Shown here piece by piece: positions 54,724 through 64,000 of a stretch of DNA of 64,000 nucleotides. Position 1 is the first letter of the stretch, and each line of letters opens with the position of its first letter. The stretch comes from Manihot esculenta. Lineage: Eukaryota; Streptophyta; Magnoliopsida; Malpighiales; Euphorbiaceae. The notes under the pieces were generated by a model. That model did not search any database and was not told the origin of the DNA. It saw only the letters and a program-made list of their open reading frames with translations. The stretch spans positions 18,942,000-19,005,999 of the forward strand of contig NC_035164.2 in assembly GCF_001659605.2 (NCBI RefSeq), in the 5' to 3' direction. The position numbers were made by a program, and so were the translations under genes.

Positions 54724-57322
54724 ATGGCTCTTGTTCCTTTATCCTCATCTTCTTCTTCTTCTTCTATTTCAACTATTACCTCTGCCTCTTCTTTTTCCAT
54801 CAAACTAAAAGACAATAATTACCTAGCTTGGAAAACCCAGTTTGGACCGATTCTAAATTTCCAAGGTCTCAATGGTTTTATTGATGGTTCTGAATCAGCT
54901 CCCTCTAAAACTATACCCACATCTGCTACAGATGCCACCCCTATACCAAATCCAGCATATACGGTTTGGTTCAACAAAGATCAGATGCTTCACTCATGGC
55001 TGCTCGCATCTCTTACAGAAGAAGTATATTCTCTTGTTTATGGTCTTACCTCTTCACATGCTGTCTGGGAAGCTTTAGCCAATGCATTTGGTGCTGTATC
55101 TCAAGATCGCCAGCTTCAATTACATATTGAACTCCAAGAGCTCAAGAAAAATGATCTCTCAGTCTCTGCTTATCTGAAGAAAGCAAAATCCCTTGCTGAT
55201 GAGCTTGGTGCAGCCGGACGACCACTTTCTCCAGCTGAATTTAATGCGATAATCTATCGCAATCTTGGGTTTGAATTTCACTCTATTATCACCAATCTTA
55301 ATCTTCGTCCTCAACCAGTTTCGTTTTTTGAACTGCATAGTCATTTGGTTGCACATGAAATGCTTCTTAATAATTTACATCAACCAATGGCAAATTTAAG
55401 TCTTCGATCGCGTTCTTCTACTGCTCCACTTTTACCTACACCTCGATCGAATGCTACTGCTCCTGCTCATATGTCTTCTGATTCTTCGAAGTCTAATAAG
55501 GTGGTTTGTCAAATTTGTGGCAAACCAAATCATTCTGCTTTGCACTGCCGCCGGCGATTTTATCGTGGTCCTATTGGAAATAATAACAGTGGTAATCAAT
55601 CTGGTTATTCTAATGGCAATTATTCCGGATATTGTCCTTCTCGGCCTTATAGAGCTCCTAATGCAAATATGGTGTACACAATGCCTTACCCGACTGCTCC
55701 TTCTATTGCTGATTCTACTTCGGTTTCCTGGTTCCCTGACACTGCTGCCAACTATCATGTTACCTCTGATCCGCAACAATTGAATGTCATCAATGAGTAT
55801 TCAGGTAATGATCAATTATTGGTTGGCAATGGACAAGGATTGCAGATTTCACACACTGGTAATGGCTCTGTTTCCAAGTCCCGTTGCAAACTCAAGCTCA
55901 ATCATATCTTATGTGTTCCTGACATTACAAAAAATTTGCTCTCTGTCCAAAAATTTTCTACTGACAATTCTGTTTTCTTTGAATTTTGGCCTCATTATTT
56001 TGCAATAAAGGACCAGTGCACCAAGAACACACTGATGCAAGGCCCAAGTGAAGATGGCATGTACAAGTTAACTCAGCTCCGGCCACCTCCCATGGCAAAT
56101 CAAGTTTCAGCAGCTTCTTCAATGGACGATTGGCATCGGCGGTTGGGTCATCCAAACTATCACAAGATATCTGCTTTAGTTAGGCAGAATAAAATATCAG
56201 TTTCTGATACTGAGTTGAGTCCTTGATCTAGTTGTCGATTAGGCAAATTGTCTCGTCTTTCTTTAGTGTCAAAAGAACATACAAGTCAACAGCCTTTTGA
56301 TATTATTTTCTCAGATGTATGGGGTCCTGCACCTGTGCAATCTAGTTTGGGTCATCGTTATTTTGTTCTATTTATTGACGATTACACTCGTTTTACATGG
56401 GTTTATTTTTTGAAAAATAAGAGTGAGGTGTATGATGTCTTTCTTCAGTTTGAGCAGCTTATCAAACGCCAATTTGGCAAGTCAATTTTAGCCTTTCATT
56501 CTGATTGGGGGGGTGAATACCAACGATTGAATCACTATTTTAAAGCTACTGGTGTTGTACATAGGATAGCTTGTCCATACACTCATGAACAAAATGGTAC
56601 AGCAGAAAGAAAAATTCGGCATCTTTTAGATACTGGTCTAACTCTTTTAGCTCATGCCTTCTTACCCTTAAAATACTGGAATTATGCGATTGAGCAGAGT
56701 GCTATGTTGATTAACACCTTACCTTCAGATGTCTTGAATAAAACTTCACCCTTTTTTAAGTTGTTCTCCAAAGACCCAAATTACTTGTCTTTTCAACCCT
56801 TAGGGTGTAGTGTTTTCCCATTGTTACGTCCTTATAATAAGCATAAATTCAGTTTCAGGTCTACTGGGTGTGTATATCTTGGGCAAAGTCCTTTTCATTC
56901 TGCCTATAGATGTTTGGATTTTACTACAGGGCGTGTGTACTTGGCAAAACATGTTCGGTTTGTCCCTAAGGAATTTCCCTTTTCTAAGTTATCTGCATCA
57001 ACTAATATTGCCGAACCACAAACGGATCCAACATGGCTGCAAGTCACTTGTACATCGTCCTCTTCACCAACGCCTACATCAGGTACAAATTCTCCTTTCA
57101 CTCCTTCTTCACCACATACTCCATTTCAGCATTTCTCCCAATTTCACAATCAAAATTTTACAGAAACACTTTCCCCATCAGCACAATCTACAGGCTTACA
57201 GATTATTACTGATATTGCTTCTCCTATTCCTCAAATTCGAACACATCATATGGTTTTAAGAACTAACCCAAAACCAAATAGGAAGTATGCTTTTGTTGCT
57301 CAATTCGTGTCATTTCAAGAAC
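54724..57322 (+). pseudogene. Copia gag-protease-integrase ORF
   Basis: ATG at 54724, 18 bases after the primer site. Gag UBN-type core (KLKDNNYLAWKTQF...LASLTEEVYSLV...HAVWEALANAF). Then a CCHC knuckle C262-x2-C265-x4-H270-x4-C275 and a protease WFPDTAANYH with DTA at 339-341 instead of DTG/DSG. The pre-integrase motif is HRRLGHPNYH. A TGA at 56224-56226 replaces the first Cys of its CxxC (the frame then reads SSCRLGK). Reading on in the same frame, the integrase core from 56248 has D23, D86 and E120 (FSDVWGP, HSDWGGEY, NGTAERK). C-terminal GCSVFPLLRPYNKHKF and CVYLGQSP follow. The final stop TAA is made by the inserted LTR's own first bases. Apart from one stop and the DTA it is well preserved. 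Confidence 0.88.
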
Positions 57323-58730
57323 TGTAACGACCCGAAAATCAGACAGCTACCGGCGCTAGGATCCGGGTCGACTTAAGGCCGCCGGGACCCGTAGCAAGCC
57401 TAACATGCATCCTGTGAACCTGCTTAATCCCATACATGATCAACAACATACATAAAAATTAAAACTTTTCTTTCCATATACATCAACCATACTCAACCTG
57501 TTCATGCACTGTATATAACATAACTTATAAACATTGATCCCTCCGTGGGATCTCATCAGTGCCCCCAAATGGGTGACATAACATATGTCGAGTTGGTTTA
57601 CATAAACATCATAAAATCTCTAAGATCATGTATTAAAAGGGATAACAACATTCTATGGTTAAGCACACCTCTAATATCCATAAACATCATTACATAACTA
57701 TACTGTACTTTTACATTATATCATACTACGATTTGTCATGTCCACATTCTAACTATTACACAAACAAGCTTTACTCTAACCGACCTCCTCTTCTATCCTG
57801 TACCTGCAAGCCTGGGGGTAAAAGGGAGAGGGGTGAGCTAAAAGCCCAGTGAGTAGAACTATAAAACATATTAACACTATGCTCCAATGAAATGCATCAT
57901 AACACATACAATTCACATAAGGGTTGGGTGAACTTGTCACCAATTAGTCCAAGCTAACTCTGTGCCAGGCCGTAGCATGGGGTCCTGGTCTTCCTATCAT
58001 AACATACATTACTTACCATTTGCCCCAGAGCCTCCTCTGGGCTCCTGGTCTTCGAGTCCCATAACCGTGCCAGGCCGTAGAATGGGGTCCTGGTCTTTCC
58101 TTACATAGTGCTAGGCCGTAGAATGGGGTCCTGGTCTTCCTGTCATGGACTAATTGGGTCATCCAATATTCACCCACATCAACAACAATCGATGCAATGC
58201 GGCATATTCGTGGAAACTAATGCAATCATCCTATTGCATAATCATGATGCATGAAACATGATAAAACATTTAATTTAAAAGATTAAGTTTAGTTCCACTC
58301 ACCTCTGGCTGACTCTGACAACACCGAAGCAGCTGAACTCACTGCTGGGGTCCTCGGTTCCTCGGGTCCGAACCTACACAGGTGGACTCAAATGAGGGAC
58401 CAAACATACCTGAACATAACTATAAACTACTCCCCAAAAACCCCCTAAAACATCATGAAACAACCATAGGAAAACATGCAAGGAAGGCCTGGACAGGGCA
58501 CTTTCGGCGGCAGGTTCGGCGGCCGAAAGTCCCTCCAGAGCCGAAAGTCAGGCAGGTTCGGCGGCACCTTCGGCGGCTGAAACTCCCAGACAGAGACGAA
58601 ACTCATGCATGTTCGGCGGCACTTTCGGCGGCCGAAACTGCCAGACAGAGACGAAAGTCTCCCTTTCGGGGGCAAGCTTCGGCAGCCGAAAGGCTGCCTC
58701 CCCAGCCATGTTCGGAGGCCGAATGTAACG
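57323..58730 (-). mobile_element. Chromovirus LTR, interrupted
   Basis: Minus strand. Its end TGTAACGACCCGAAAATC (complement) is at 57323, next to copia with flanking bases AGAAC. CCAGG...CCTGG units at 57963-58142, acceptor-like complement ACCTGCAAGCCTGGGGG at 57799, donor-like complement CACTCACCTCTGG at 58298. Its U3 is cut at 58730 by H. Distinctly diverged from T, S and H. Confidence 0.88.
58500..58730 (-). repeat. TTCGGCGGCCGAA array (older LTR, leader block)
   Basis: Copies TTCGGCGGCCGAA, TTCGGCGGCTGAA, TTCGGCAGCCGAA, TTCGGAGGCCGAA and shortened TTCGGCGGC forms. H begins immediately after the last copy. Confidence 0.85.
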
Positions 58731-59875
58731 ACCCCAAAATGGACCGTCACCGGCGCTAGGATTCAGGTCGGCTTAAGGCCGCCAGAACCCGTAGCAAGCC
58801 TGCTATACTCTCTGTGTACCTGTAAACCTCATACATGATCATACATTTTCTGTGAAAATAAAACTCTTTGCTGAACCAAGGCTTAACCTGTGCATGCACT
58901 AACTCTGTACTCTGTATCCCTGACTAGAGCTTGCTCTAGATGGGTTAACTCATACCTGTTAAGCCTGGTTTTCACATGCAGGAAAACATATATACATATA
59001 CAGATCATGTACAAAACATACATCACTAGGTCAAGAAACAACTATTACATCTCTTTAATATTACATGTCCACTCTAAGCTATTACAGATCTCTTTACTTT
59101 TTCCTGTACTCTGCTGGACTGTCCCTGTACACTGTACACTGAACCTGCAAAACTGGGGTTAAGGGAGTGGGATGAGCTCTATAGCCCAGTGAGTAGAACA
59201 GTAAAACATCTCAGTAAAATATGATCTCATGGAATGCACCATATCACAGACAAGCCACATCAAGAGTAAACCTGTCACCACATAGTCCCAGTAACTCTGT
59301 GCCAGGGCGTAGAATCGAGCACCTGGTCTTCCTGTCATATATGTATATGTGTATATAACACCTGTAAACTTACCATTGCCAGGGCGTAGTCAAAGGCTCC
59401 TGGACTTTACTATATACCTGCCAGGGCGTGGTCAAAGGCTCCTGGTCTTTGCTATACGTGCCAGGGCGTAGTCAAAGGCTCCTGGTCTTCCTGTCTGTGA
59501 CTATTGGATCATTCAGCATTTACTCACATCATCAAATAACAATGCAATGCAACATATTCGTGACTACTAATGCAATCAACCTATGGCATAAACATGATGC
59601 ATGAGATATGCTAAAAGCAGTTTGTGATTCAATTAAAAGTTATAAGTTTAGTTCCACTCACCTCTGGCTATCTGGACTGACTGACTCTGCAGGCTCTGAA
59701 CCTCTGGAGCAGTACTCACTGCTGCTCTCTCTGGTTCCTCTGGTCTGTACCTATACAGATGGACTCAAATGAGGGACCATACTCACTTATCAATACCTCT
59801 ATTAAACTCCCCCAAAATCCCTGAAACTCACTTAACTAGCCATGCAAAGCATGCAAAAGAAAAGCTGGACAGAAC

Positions 59876-60065
59876 ACTTTCGGCGGCAGGTTCGGCGGCC
59901 GAATGTCCTCTCCAGAGACGAAACTCAAGCACCTTCGGCGGCACCTTCGGCGGCCGAATCCCCCAAACAGAGCCGAACATGCAAAAACACTCGGGGGCAA
60001 GCTGTGGCAATTAAGCCACCATGCAAGAGGTTCGGCGGCCGAATGAACTTTCGGCTGCCGAACCT
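59876..60065 (-). repeat. TTCGGCGGCCGAA array (H, leader block)
   Basis: Copies TTTCGGCGGCAGG, TTCGGCGGCCGAA (three times), ACCTTCGGCGGCACC and TTCGGCTGCCGAA. Confidence 0.9.
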
Positions 60066-60627
60066 GAGTTCATCCAGAACTCAGCTTCAACGGCAAACCA
60101 TCTCCTTCTTCCCTTCAACTTCTCAAACCATGCAAACTTCACCTCCTCAACATACATATACTCATGTATATGATCACAGGGGTCCAAAACTAGCTAATAA
60201 CCCCAAACAACAAAACAAACATAACATATACACATGTATACATGCATAACTCATCAAAACTATCATTAAGAACCTAAACATGCATCTCCTTCCACAAATC
60301 CCCCTAAAACCTTCAAAAAAACAGATTCAAGAACATCACTTACCTCCTGTAGCAAGAAGCTAAACACTCTGACCAAGGGAAAACGGATCACCTCCTCTCA
60401 CACTCTCAAACTCTCTCAAACTCTCTCAAACTCACTTTTGCTTCAAACCCTTCAAAACGTGGTAAATGAGCAAACTCCTGCCTGAGCTGCTCAAAACACT
60501 TGCAAATGAGTCATAGAAGACGTGGCTAATTCATGGCAAGAATCTGAAGCCAACATCTGTCAAAACACATGACTCAGCTCACTAGCCAACTCATCGTCGG
60601 CTGCCCAATCACGTGCGAGACCATGCA

Positions 60628-60705
60628 ACGTTCGGGGGCCGAACTTCCCTTCGGAAGCCAAACACTTTCGGCGGCCGAACTTACTTTCGGCGGCCGAACT
60701 TGGCT
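60628..60705 (-). repeat. TTCGGCGGCCGAA array (H, U3 block)
   Basis: Copies TTCGGGGGCCGAA, TTCGGAAGCCAAA and two exact TTCGGCGGCCGAA, close to the U3 start. Confidence 0.9.
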
Positions 60706-60880
60706 CACCAGCCTTAGGTCATTTCAACTCATAACTTAGTTCCATTTATCTTAAAAACAAACATTTAAACACATCTTAATCCTTAGTAACACATACCTCC
60801 TACCCTTAGATAGAATCCCAACATCCCGGATTCCGCCAGATAATAGGAATTCCGGTGCCGGATTCTAGCCGGGTATTACA

Positions 60881-60897
60881 TTCTCCCCTCCTTAAGA
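60881..60897 (-). promoter_or_regulatory. H polypurine tract
   Basis: Complement TTCTCCCCTCCTTAAG adjoining the LTR start. Matches the tract of T at 37820. Confidence 0.85.
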
Positions 60898-60954
60898 ACA
60901 TTCGTCCTCGGATGTTCCTAAAACACAAAACAAAATACAAGGAGGAAACTAACC

Positions 60955-62838
60955 TTAAAACAAATATGGATACTGCTGGAGCATAGACTCCCGCGTCTCC
61001 CATGTGCACTCTTCTAGGTTATGGTGGTTCCATAGGACTTTCACCATTGGAATCTCCTTGTTCCTTAGCTGTCTGATCTGCGTGTCCAGAATCCGCACTG
61101 GCTGCTCTATATAGGTGAGATCCGTATGAATCTCCACCTCAGGCTCACTCAGAACCTGATTCGGATCTGACACAAACTGTCGTAGCATAGAAACATGAAA
61201 TACCGGGTGAATCCTCTCCATAGAAGCAGGTAAATCCAGCTTATACGACACATTTCCGATCCTCTGCAACACCTCAAAGGGTCCAATGTACCGTGGAGCT
61301 AATTTACCTTTCTTCCCAAAACGAACCACTCCTTTCATTGGAGACACTTTCAGCAATACCCAATTACCTTCTTGAAACTCTAACTGCTTCCTGCGAACGT
61401 CTGCATAACTTTTCTGTCTACTCTGAGCTGTTCTGATTCTCTCTCTGATCATGGGCACCATTCTACTGGTAATGTCTACTAACTCTGGCCCTGCAAGAGC
61501 CTTCTCTCCTACCTCTTCCCAGCAAACAGGGGATCTGCACTTCCTCCCATACAAAGCTTCATAAGGAGCCATCCCAATGCTAGCATGATGACTGTTATTG
61601 TAGGCAAATTCCACTAAAGGTAGATGCTGCCTCCAAGAACCGCCAAAGTCTAACACACATAGGCGAAGCATATCCTCGATGGTCTGGATGGTCCTTTCTG
61701 ACTGTCCATCAGTCTGTGGGTGGAAAGCAGTACTAAACTCTAATCTCGTGCCCATCGCACTTTGCAGACTCCGCCAAAAGCGAGAAGTAAACTGAGGTCC
61801 TCTGTCTGAAACTATAGACACTGGAACTCCATGTAACCTCACTATCTCATCCAGATAGACCTGTGCCAACTTATCCACAGAATAGTTACTCCGTACTGGA
61901 AGAAAATGAGCAGATTTCGTGAGTCTGTCCACAATCACCCATATCGAGTCTATTCTGTTGGACGCTACTGGTAAACCCACTACAAAATCCATGGCTATGT
62001 TCTCCCATTTCCATTCTGGAATCGGTAATGGGTTAAGCATTCCGGCTGGTTTCTGATGCTCTAATTTCACCCTCTGACAAACCTCACAGGCTGTCACGAA
62101 CTGCGCCACTTCTTTCTTCATGGCTGGCCACCAATAGACCCTTTTCAGATCCTGATACATCTTGGTAGCTCCTGGGTGAACACTATACCTCGCATTATGA
62201 GCTTCCCTCATAATGTCTTCCTTCACACTGCCCCTATCTGGTACACAAAGTCGACTCCCATAGCGAAGGATCCCTTTGCTGTCAAATCTGAACTCTACAC
62301 TATTGCCTGACTGAACAGTCCTGGCAATTTTCATTAACTCAGGGTCCTCATGTTGTCTCTGAGCTATCTGCTCCAGAAACACAGGTGTCACTCGCATCTG
62401 TGCTATCAACGCACCTGTACCAGACAATTCTAACTGTAATCCCTCGTCAAAGAGCTTATAAAGCTCCATCACAACCGATCTCCGCTCTGCTGCTATATGG
62501 GATAAACTGCCTAGTGATTTCCGGCTTAGGGCGTCTGCGACAACATTCGCCTTACCCGGATGATACTGGATCTTACAATCATAGTCACTGAGCAATTTGA
62601 CCCATCTTCTCTGCCTCAAATTCAGCTCTCTCTGACTTAAGATGTACTGTAAACTCTTGTGATCAGTGAAGATCTCGCATTTAACTCCGTAGAGGTAATG
62701 CCGCCACATCTTAAGTGCAAAGATAACTGCTGCCATCTCTAGGTCATGGGTAGGGTAATTTAACTCGTGCTTCTTCAACTGTCTAGAAGCATAAGCTATT
62801 ACTCTATCACTCTGCATCAATACACATACAACACTCAT
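60955..62838 (-). CDS. H truncated Pol: RNase H, integrase, chromodomain
   Basis: 627 codons, no internal stop. RNase H (1 to about 105) lacks its first catalytic Asp segment but keeps E34, D59 ([10 protein letters not shown]) and D102 (VVADALSR). Integrase zinc finger is H214, H221, C251, C254. Catalytic triad D284 (AMDFVVGLP), D345 (VSDRGPQF) and E381 (GQSERTIQ). GPF motif at 519-521 (RYIGPFEVL). The C-terminal chromodomain-like segment, about 578-627, is [25 protein letters not shown]...[10 protein letters not shown]. The first codons (MSVVCVLMQ) are formed where the leader joins RNase H, so the ATG at 62838 may come from the leader. Integrase inserts the cDNA, and the chromodomain can direct it to marked chromatin. 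All integrase residues look intact, which is striking in so deleted an element. Confidence 0.9.
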   Translation of the reverse strand: MSVVCVLMQSDRVIAYASRQLKKHELNYPTHDLEMAAVIFALKMWRHYLYGVKCEIFTDHKSLQYILSQRELNLRQRRWVKLLSDYDCKIQYHPGKANVVADALSRKSLGSLSHIAAERRSVVMELYKLFDEGLQLELSGTGALIAQMRVTPVFLEQIAQRQHEDPELMKIARTVQSGNSVEFRFDSKGILRYGSRLCVPDRGSVKEDIMREAHNARYSVHPGATKMYQDLKRVYWWPAMKKEVAQFVTACEVCQRVKLEHQKPAGMLNPLPIPEWKWENIAMDFVVGLPVASNRIDSIWVIVDRLTKSAHFLPVRSNYSVDKLAQVYLDEIVRLHGVPVSIVSDRGPQFTSRFWRSLQSAMGTRLEFSTAFHPQTDGQSERTIQTIEDMLRLCVLDFGGSWRQHLPLVEFAYNNSHHASIGMAPYEALYGRKCRSPVCWEEVGEKALAGPELVDITSRMVPMIRERIRTAQSRQKSYADVRRKQLEFQEGNWVLLKVSPMKGVVRFGKKGKLAPRYIGPFEVLQRIGNVSYKLDLPASMERIHPVFHVSMLRQFVSDPNQVLSEPEVEIHTDLTYIEQPVRILDTQIRQLRNKEIPMVKVLWNHHNLEECTWETRESMLQQYPYLF

Positions 62839-62978
62839 GGCATATCATAACAGATAGGACTCAAGACCTTATCCTAGTGGACATGATTTCCTATTGTGCT
62901 TGACCACTTCTAACCTGTCTGAGCCCAACACTGTCTCTATAGGTCCGATCATGTGAACCTAGGGCTCTGATACCAATC
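62839..62978 (-). promoter_or_regulatory. H leader with Met primer site
   Basis: Primer site complement GCTCTGATACCA at 62964-62975, three bases from the LTR. The leader (AAGCACAATAGG...CATGTCCACTAGGATA on the minus strand) matches T's leader at 33640-33690. Confidence 0.88.
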
Positions 62979-64000
62979 TGTAACGACCCCAAAATGGACC
63001 GTCACCGGCGCTAGGATTCAGGTCGGCTTAAGGCCGCCAGAACCCGTAGCAAGCCTGCTATACTCTCTGTGTACCTGTAAACCTCATACATGATCATACA
63101 TTTTCTGTGAAAATAAAACTCTTTGCTGAACCAAGGCTTAACCTGTGCATGCACTAACTCTGTACTCTGTATCCCTGACTAGAGCTTGCTCTAGATGGGT
63201 TAACTCATACCTGTTAAGCCTGGTTTTCACATGCAGGAAAACATATATACATATACAGATCATGTACAAAACATACATCACTAGGTCAAGCAACAACTAT
63301 TACATCTCTTTAATATTACATGTCCACTCTAAGCTATTACAGATCTCTTTACTTTTTCTTGTACTCTGCTGGACTGTCCCTGTACACTGTACACTGAACC
63401 TGCAAAACTGGGGTTAAGGGAGTGGGATGAGCTCTATAGCCCAGTGAGTAGAACAGTAAAACATCTCAGTAAAATATGATCTCATGGAATGCACCATATC
63501 ACAGACAAGCCACATCAAGAGTAAACCTGTCACCACATAGTCCCAGTAACTCTGTGCCAGGGCGTAGAATCGAGCACCTGGTCTTCCTGTCATATATGTA
63601 TATGTGTATATAACACCTGTAAACTTACCATTGCCAGGGCGTAGTCAAAGGCTCCTGGACTTTACTATATACCTGCCAGGGCGTAGTCAAAGGCTCCTGG
63701 TCTTTGCTATACGTGCCAGGGCGTAGTCAAAGGCTCCTGGTCTTCCTGTCTGTGACTATTGGATCATTCAGCATTTACTCACATCATCAAATAACAATGC
63801 AATGCAACATATTCGTGACTACTAATGCAATCAACCTATGGCATAAACATGATGCATGAGATATGCTAAAAGCAGTTTGTGATTCAATTAAAAGTTATAA
63901 GTTTAGTTCCACTCACCTCTGGCTATCTGGACTGACTGACTCTGCAGGCTCTGAACCTCTGGAGCAGTACTCACTGCTGCTCTCTCTGGTTCCTCTAGTC
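62979..64000 (-). repeat. H 5' LTR, part inside the window
   Basis: Corresponds to 58731-59752 of the 3' LTR with few differences (for example AGCAACAAC versus AGAAACAAC near 63294, and TTTCTTG versus TTTCCTG near 63357). Confidence 0.92.

Larger units (their letters stand above)
54512..57322 (+). mobile_element. Ty1/copia element (Ale/Retrofit-like), 3' part missing
   Basis: Short 5' LTR (182 bp), Met primer site at 54694-54705, then gag, protease and integrase in one frame with a single stop. Cut at 57322 by a chromovirus LTR. RT, RNase H and the 3' LTR are presumably to the right of the window. Left flanking bases CTCCA. Confidence 0.85.
58731..60880 (-). repeat. H 3' LTR (2150 bp)
   Basis: TGTAATACCCGGCTAG (complement at 60880) to TGTAACGACCCC (58731). 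Donor-like complements CACTCACCTCTGG (about 59657) and ACTTACCTCC (about 60338), acceptor-like complement CCTGCAAAACTGGGGTTAAG (about 59147). Four CCAGG...CCTGG units at 59300-59491. Palindrome blocks at 59876-60065 and 60628-60705. Confidence 0.92.
58731..64000 (-). mobile_element. H: young internally deleted chromovirus (Tekay/Del-like)
   Basis: 3' LTR 58731-60880, interior 60881-62978 (2.1 kb), 5' LTR from 62979 past the window end. The LTRs are nearly identical: offset 4248, only a few differences across about 1 kb. Gag, protease and RT are deleted, and the leader is joined to RNase H with an open frame. Left flanking bases CCGAA. The right duplication is outside the window. Confidence 0.9.

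Noticed and set aside
58500..58730. CRISPR-like array of short palindromic repeats
   Set aside because: Plant LTR context, irregular spacing, degenerate repeats and no cas genes.
58890..59162. 90-codon frame repeated at 63145-63417
   Set aside because: Antisense of the H LTR pair; no protein-like pattern.

Overview
The window is retrotransposon-dominated, repetitive plant DNA, most likely from a eudicot. I found no host protein gene, rRNA or tRNA gene. The evidence is tRNA-Asp primer sites (TGGCGCCGTTGCCGG) next to Athila-type LTRs, initiator-Met primer sites (TGGTATCAGAGC) next to chromovirus and Ty1/copia elements, plant-type Gag/RT/RNase H/integrase/chromodomain motifs, and long TG...CA LTRs. 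The species cannot be named from the sequence alone. Element names (A0, A1, C1, C2, E, F, F', G, T, S, H) are mine.

Layout. 1-3214 is the 3' part of an Athila-type element (A0). It appears to be inserted in a second one (A1, 3215-7667), which abuts a truncated copia (C1, 7668-10952, with its 3' LTR). 10953-15099 holds old relics: a decayed Transposase_28-like ORF, a candidate short LTR, a decayed chromovirus-like LTR with three tandem duplications, and a TTCGGTTCGATTT repeat. 15100-17377 holds two partial Athila LTRs head to head, abutting a minus-strand copia (C2, 17378 to about 20865).

20866-52459 is one minus-strand Athila element, F, with a partial second copy F' sharing its LTR. Others have inserted into F: E (24454-30163, target duplication GTTTG), G (30724-44087, GCAGC) and a solo chromovirus LTR S (45895-48045, CTTAC). 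G in turn carries a chromovirus T (31658-40321) whose LTRs are nearly identical. To the right lie an older Athila fragment with an integrase tail (52544-53860), a small poly(A) retroposed insert with a long target duplication, and a copia (54512-57322). That copia is cut by a chromovirus LTR (57323-58730), itself cut by a young deleted chromovirus H (58731 to beyond 64000).

How the parts relate. Most elements here look non-autonomous. E, G and A0 have lost nearly all of pol. A1 and F keep RT and RNase H but lack integrase at the same point. T keeps a long gag but has dead pol. H keeps an intact RNase H-integrase-chromodomain ORF but has lost gag, protease and RT. The near-identical LTR pairs of T and H suggest recent mobility using proteins supplied by other copies. 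The most unusual signals are non-coding: two-block arrays of the palindrome TTCGGCCGCCGAA in every chromovirus LTR, CCAGG...CCTGG repeat units, subfamily-specific U3 repeat arrays, and TGTTTGGGCAAACA palindromes shared by U3, coding and 3' regions of the Athila family.
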